47,479 nt of DNA from Bacilli bacterium (GTDB lineage Bacteria > Bacillota > Bacilli > Paenibacillales > KCTC-25726), in contig DASVDB010000160.1 of the NCBI GenBank assembly GCA_036381315.1, positions 1 to 47,479 of the forward strand, read 5' to 3'. Both the position numbers and the translations under genes were made by a program. The notes under the pieces were generated by a model. It searched no databases. It was not told where the DNA came from and saw only the letters and a program-made list of their open reading frames with translations. Of the stretch, positions 43,971-47,479 are shown one piece after another. Within the stretch, counting starts at the first letter, position 1; each line of letters opens with the position of its first letter.

Positions 43971-45538
43971 AGCGAAAATACGGCGGAGAAACAGTCGATG
44001 CTGTGATCGTGGGCGCTGGCGCCGCCGGGGGCGTGCTGGCGAAAAATTTGAGCGTGGCGGGGCTGAAAGTGGTCGTGCTGGACGCCGGGCCGTTTCGCGA
44101 TCCGCAGCATGATTTTGCGAGCGACGAATTGGCCATGAAAAATCTTGGCTGGCAGGATACGCGCATCGTAGCCGGGCAAAACCCGCTCACCATGGGGCAC
44201 AACAACTCCGGCCGCGGAATCGGCGGCGGAACGGTGCATTTTACCGGCGTATTTTTACGGTTTCACGACGCCGATTTCAAAGCGCGCACATTGGACGGGG
44301 TGGCGGACGATTGGCCGATTGCCTACAAAGACCTCGAACCTTATTATGACAAGGTGGAAAAAGATATTGCCGTTTCCGGTCCCAAACATTTTCCCTGGGG
44401 AGAATTCCATGGCCCGTATCCATATCCGGAACGGGATCCGTTAAGTCCGAATGCATACATATTCCGGCGCGGTTGCGAAAAATTGGGCATTCGTTCATCT
44501 GTAGCGCCGCTGGCAATTTTGTCCGCGCCGTTCGACGGCCGGCCGCCTTGCATCAACCGCGGATTCTGCAATCAGGGCTGCATGCCGAACGCCAAATTCA
44601 GCACGTTAATCGTGCATATCCCGCAAGCGATCAAAGCGGGCGCGGAAGTGCTCGCCGATTGCATGGTGACCAGGGTGAACGTGGATAAGCGGGGAAGGGC
44701 GACCGGCGTCACCTTCGTGCATCAAGGCAAAGAATATGAGCAAAAAGCCAAACTCGTCATTTTATCCGCGTTTGTGGTCGAAACGCCGCGTTTGCTGCTA
44801 AATTCGGCGACGCCGCAATTTCCCGACGGATTGGCGAATTCAAGCGGCTGGGTCGGCAGGGCCATCATGACACACAGCAGCCATGACGTGTACGCCAAAT
44901 TTGCCGAAGAGATAAGGCTGTATAAAGGGACACCGGTGCTGGCGACAACCCAGGATTTTTACCGGACGCAAGCAGGCAACGATTTTGTCCGCGGCTATAC
45001 GCTGCATGCGCATGGCGCAAGGCCGGTGGAATTTGCCTCCGGCATCGCCAAAGCCGAAGGCGGCCCTGTCTGGGGCGGCAAGTTGCGGTCGACGCTGTTG
45101 GATTACAATCTGTATGGGCGCGTTACGCTGGTCGGGGAAGTGCTGCCCAACCCGGAAAACCGGGTTACATTGGCAGCGGAGAAGGATGAGTATGGTTTGC
45201 CGCGGGCGCAAGTTACGTTCAGTTATGGCGACAACGACAAGCGGCTAATCGCGCACGCCGTAAAAAAGATGAGCGAAATTCTGGAAGCGGCGGGCGGCAA
45301 AACCGAATATGTCGTGCCGGATACGGCGCATTTGATGGGCGGCTGCCGAATGGGGAACGACCCCGGCAATTCGGTGGTCAACAGCTACGGCCAAACGCAC
45401 GATATCAAAAATTTGTTTATTTGCGATGCGAGCATTTTCGTGACATCCGGCGCGGGCAATCCGACCAATACGGTCATGGCGCTCGCCGAACGCGCATCGG
45501 AATATATTGTCGAACAGGCCAAAAAGCGCGAACTGTAA
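43967..45538 (+). CDS. GMC-family FAD-dependent dehydrogenase
   Basis: This 523-residue flavoprotein begins with the FAD motif VIVGAGAAGGVLAKNL and a GRGIGGGTVHFTG segment. It ends with the GMC C-terminal signature HLMGGCRMGNDP and GNPTNTVMALAERASE, with the catalytic histidine/asparagine region. C195, C201 and C205 (PPCINRGFCNQGCMPN) are spaced like the ligands of the 3Fe-4S cluster in bacterial FAD glucose dehydrogenase (established knowledge from that enzyme). No signal peptide or cytochrome c subunit gene is present. It pairs with the subunit 3-like protein; the substrate (gluconate, glucose, sorbitol or a cyclitol) cannot be told from the sequence. Confidence 0.88.
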   Translation: MKRKYGGETVDAVIVGAGAAGGVLAKNLSVAGLKVVVLDAGPFRDPQHDFASDELAMKNLGWQDTRIVAGQNPLTMGHNNSGRGIGGGTVHFTGVFLRFHDADFKARTLDGVADDWPIAYKDLEPYYDKVEKDIAVSGPKHFPWGEFHGPYPYPERDPLSPNAYIFRRGCEKLGIRSSVAPLAILSAPFDGRPPCINRGFCNQGCMPNAKFSTLIVHIPQAIKAGAEVLADCMVTRVNVDKRGRATGVTFVHQGKEYEQKAKLVILSAFVVETPRLLLNSATPQFPDGLANSSGWVGRAIMTHSSHDVYAKFAEEIRLYKGTPVLATTQDFYRTQAGNDFVRGYTLHAHGARPVEFASGIAKAEGGPVWGGKLRSTLLDYNLYGRVTLVGEVLPNPENRVTLAAEKDEYGLPRAQVTFSYGDNDKRLIAHAVKKMSEILEAAGGKTEYVVPDTAHLMGGCRMGNDPGNSVVNSYGQTHDIKNLFICDASIFVTSGAGNPTNTVMALAERASEYIVEQAKKREL

Positions 45539-45552
45539 CGTCAACAAGCAAA

Positions 45553-45600
45553 TGGCGGGGAATCCCCGTATCATTTCGGCTGCTTCCCCGCCACGCTTTT
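45553..45600 (+). terminator. Terminator of the GMC cluster, probably bidirectional
   Basis: TGGCGGGGAA at 45553-45562 and TTCCCCGCCA at 45584-45593 are perfectly complementary over ten bases. CGCTTTTT follows, with a second T run at 45608-45614. The symporter gene ends 18 bases downstream on the minus strand and could use the same stem. Confidence 0.85.
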
Positions 45601-45617
45601 TCTCGCTTTTTTTTCGG

Positions 45618-47096
45618 TCAGGCTTTTTTTCGGCTTAAGCGCAGTTCTTCTTTTAATTCGTCAATAAAGGCATAGGCTTTTTGCTCCGGTGCTTTCGTCA
45701 GCAAGCTAACAACCACGAACAGTACGGTGGAAACGATCAGCCCCCAGATGCCCGCGCCCAATTTCCACGGAACCAAACCGGTAAATTGCAAGTACAGCAC
45801 GAATGCTGAGCCGATCACGACGCTCGCAATGGTGCCCGCTGCCGTCCCGCGCCGCCAGAAGAAGGCGCCGACAATGGAAGGCACGACGACGATCAATCCG
45901 GCCGAGGATGCGACCGACAAAACGGCAATCATATTCAAATTCAACGTCGCAAAAATAAAGGCAAGGATCGCGATGACCGGAATGACGATTTTACCGACCA
46001 ATAGTTGCTTGCGGTCATCGGCTTTCCGTGAAACATTGCCGTAAACGTCGCGTGAGAACAAAGACGACAATGTTAAAATAATTGACTCGATTGTGGACAC
46101 AGCCGCCGCCAAAATTCCGATCATGACGATCACGCCCAGCACCGGCGGCACAAGATCCGACGACAAAAGCTGCGGCGTCGCCAAATCGGCGTTGTCGAGG
46201 CCGGGGAATTTAATCAATGCGGAAAAGCCCCACAGGATGGAAACAAACGTGTAGATAAAGCCGAAAACAAGAAAGCCGAGCAGCATCCGCCGCATCGCTT
46301 TCAGCGACGTCGGCATGAACAGGCGTTGGCTGACTTGCGGATTCGAAAGGCTGAAGAAAAACCACGGGATCGTCAGCCCAAGGAACGTGAAGATGTTGAA
46401 ATATCCGTTGCCGGGCACGGCCAGCATTTCGGGATGCTGTGTTTGCAACGTATGGAAAAACGTCCCGAAACCGCCCAATTTGCTGATGACCAGGAGCACC
46501 ACAATCGTGGAAGTGACAATCATGATGAGCGCTTGCAGCGAGTCCGTCCACATGACGGAACGAATGCCTGCTATATTGGAGAAAATGATGGCCAGCAAGG
46601 TGGCGATTATAACGCCGGTTAAAAATGGAATCGCGTGGTTGGTGATCCCCTCCAGCAAATAACCGACGCCCATTAACTGCACGGCGCTGTAGGGAATGAG
46701 AAAAAGACAACTGAATAAGGAAATGACGGCGGCGCTCGTTTTGCTTTGATAGCGGTCACCTATCATTTCCGACGGGGTGATATAGCCGAACTTTTTGCCC
46801 ACCAGCCAAAAACGCGGGCCAAACAACGCGACCAGCGAAACGCCGGTAAAATAAATGATTTCAAAGCCGAGTGCGCCGACGCCGCCTTTATAAGTCAACC
46901 CGGCCAAACCGACCATCATAAAAGCGCTGTAAGTAGTCGAACTGTAACTTAACGCCGAAACCAGACCGTTCATCCGGCGATTGCCGACGAAAAACGCGTC
47001 CATGTTGTTTTGTTTGCCTTGCCGGGACAAAAATGCGGTAATCAATGATATAACGATAAAGATTGCCAGACCCGTCCAAACCAGCGTTGTGCTCAT
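45618..47096 (-). CDS. Sodium:solute symporter family transporter
   Basis: The 492-residue protein has about 13 hydrophobic segments and the SSS-family pattern: FFVGNRRMNGLVSALSYSST near the N terminus, TPSEMIGDRYQSK, and SNIAGIRSVMWTDSLQALIM in the middle with the usual conserved GIRSVMWTDxxQ motif. AAVSTIESIILTLSSLFSRDVY is the late sodium-site region. It resembles the B. subtilis YhjB/PanF-like branch; the substrate is unknown. The ATG at 47096 follows the upstream small gene by one base with a GGAG site, so the two are translated together. Confidence 0.9.
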   Translation of the reverse strand: MSTTLVWTGLAIFIVISLITAFLSRQGKQNNMDAFFVGNRRMNGLVSALSYSSTTYSAFMMVGLAGLTYKGGVGALGFEIIYFTGVSLVALFGPRFWLVGKKFGYITPSEMIGDRYQSKTSAAVISLFSCLFLIPYSAVQLMGVGYLLEGITNHAIPFLTGVIIATLLAIIFSNIAGIRSVMWTDSLQALIMIVTSTIVVLLVISKLGGFGTFFHTLQTQHPEMLAVPGNGYFNIFTFLGLTIPWFFFSLSNPQVSQRLFMPTSLKAMRRMLLGFLVFGFIYTFVSILWGFSALIKFPGLDNADLATPQLLSSDLVPPVLGVIVMIGILAAAVSTIESIILTLSSLFSRDVYGNVSRKADDRKQLLVGKIVIPVIAILAFIFATLNLNMIAVLSVASSAGLIVVVPSIVGAFFWRRGTAAGTIASVVIGSAFVLYLQFTGLVPWKLGAGIWGLIVSTVLFVVVSLLTKAPEQKAYAFIDELKEELRLSRKKA

Positions 47097-47097
47097 A

Positions 47098-47280
47098 TTA
47101 TCTGCTCCAATCTCTCGTGACGATAAAATTGATGATTATGGTGAAAAGCGCAGTCAACCCCCACCACAAAAAGCTGCCGTACCAAGCGTGCGTATCGGTT
47201 AACGCCGTGTACGGAACAATGTATGCCAACGCAACGATCAGGGCTATCAGGATGCCCCAGAACATTTTGGAACGCTGCAA
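47098..47280 (-). CDS. Small membrane protein, YhjC-like (symporter partner)
   Basis: This 60-residue protein has two hydrophobic segments (about 6-24 and 34-53) and ends RDWSR. In B. subtilis a similar small protein, YhjC, is encoded with the YhjB symporter; small subunits of this type occur with several SSS transporters. The start is TTG at 47280, with GGGGAGGA seven bases upstream on the minus strand. It is probably needed for assembly or function of the symporter, which is inference from the one-base spacing. Confidence 0.8.
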   Translation of the reverse strand: MQRSKMFWGILIALIVALAYIVPYTALTDTHAWYGSFLWWGLTALFTIIINFIVTRDWSR

Positions 47281-47305
47281 GATATGTCCTCCCCTTCGAT
47301 GTGAA

Positions 47306-47335
47306 ATTTTGAACTTGAACCGATGATTCTGTCAA
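47306..47335 (-). promoter_or_regulatory. Candidate promoter of the symporter operon
   Basis: On the minus strand TTGACA (47335-47330) is a perfect -35; CAAAAT (47311-47306) 18 bases on is a poor -10. A weak basal promoter needing help would fit. Confidence 0.45.
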
Positions 47336-47338
47336 TAC

Positions 47339-47357
47339 ACTTGACATGACATCAAGT
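47339..47357. promoter_or_regulatory. Palindromic operator candidate
   Basis: ACTTGA and TCAAGT form perfect six-base arms around seven bases, directly upstream of the symporter -35 box. The position suits an activator or a repressor; none is encoded in view. Confidence 0.4.
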
Positions 47358-47433
47358 TTGCCACACATTTTCCGAAAATGCAATATTGTTAAAGAAAAAA
47401 GTGGTGTGTAATGCAGCATTTTTTTCAATCCGT

Positions 47434-47479
47434 TATAATAAAAAGAGCATCGATGAATGTTGGAAGGAGCGTTGCCGAT
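47434..47479 (+). promoter_or_regulatory. Promoter -10 and ribosome site of a gene beyond the window
   Basis: TATAAT at 47434-47439 lacks a clear -35. GGAAGGAG at 47462-47469 is a good ribosome site, and the window ends in AT at 47478-47479, eight bases on, which could be the start of an ATG. By synteny with B. subtilis the next gene could be mutS or a neighbour; this is not shown. Confidence 0.55.

Overview
The window is a continuous chromosomal stretch from an endospore-forming, moderately GC-rich member of the Bacillales, most likely Paenibacillaceae. The evidence is gene order: nearly the whole window follows the Bacillus subtilis backbone from the nusA-infB operon to ymcA. Shine-Dalgarno sites are strong (AAGGAGG-type), TTG and GTG starts are frequent, and sporulation genes (dpaAB, spoIIIE, sleB, spoVS, tepA) are present. 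The intergenic hairpin-rich repeats and the extra genes (nrnA, dut, sleB, korAB, a pduL homologue) give the Paenibacillaceae flavour. The species assignment is inference.

Layout. 1-6417 is the end of the translation operon: ylxR (partial), ylxQ, infB, rbfA, nrnA, truB, ribF, most of them overlapping. 6442-9195 holds rpsO and pnp, each with its own terminator. 9263-12014 holds ylxY, mlpA and dut. 12015-12547 is a non-coding stretch with a symmetrical four-copy repeat, a structured terminator-like element and a sigma-K-like promoter. 12548-16113 holds dpaA, dpaB, asd and dapA, the dipicolinate and lysine-branch genes; dapG, expected between asd and dapA, is missing. 16214-19362 holds an RNase J gene, tepA and an ylzJ-like gene, with a second hairpin repeat block between the first two. 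19451-22841 holds spoIIIE and sleB (sigma-G-like promoter). 22933-28956 holds ymfF, ymfH, ymfI, ymfJ, ymfK, ymfM and yajQ. 29030-32995 holds pgsA, cinA, recA (LexA-like box) and recX. 33029-36193 holds rny, ymdB and spoVS. 36221-40750 holds a structured element, a membrane dipeptidase, korAB and a pduL-like gene under an FNR/CRP-type site. 40766-42889 holds miaB and ricA. 42957-45538 is a three-gene accessory cluster: a membrane protein, a gluconate dehydrogenase subunit 3-like protein and a GMC flavoprotein. 45618-47280 on the minus strand holds a sodium:solute symporter and a small membrane partner. The window ends on a promoter and ribosome binding site for a plus-strand gene outside it.

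How the genes work together. Several RNA-processing factors lie close together: PNPase, NrnA, RNase J, RNase Y, YmdB and RicA. The late-sporulation genes make dipicolinate and the cortex-lytic enzyme. KorAB and PduL together suggest ferredoxin-linked 2-oxoacid oxidation and acyl-phosphate formation, with the pduL gene probably activated when oxygen is low. The GMC protein carries three cysteines spaced like the iron-sulfur ligands of FAD glucose dehydrogenase. I found no tRNA, rRNA, CRISPR array, prophage or intact insertion sequence. The least explained parts are the two repeat blocks, the structured RNA candidates upstream of dpaA, rny and the dipeptidase gene, the apparent ATT start of ymdB, and the GMC cluster.
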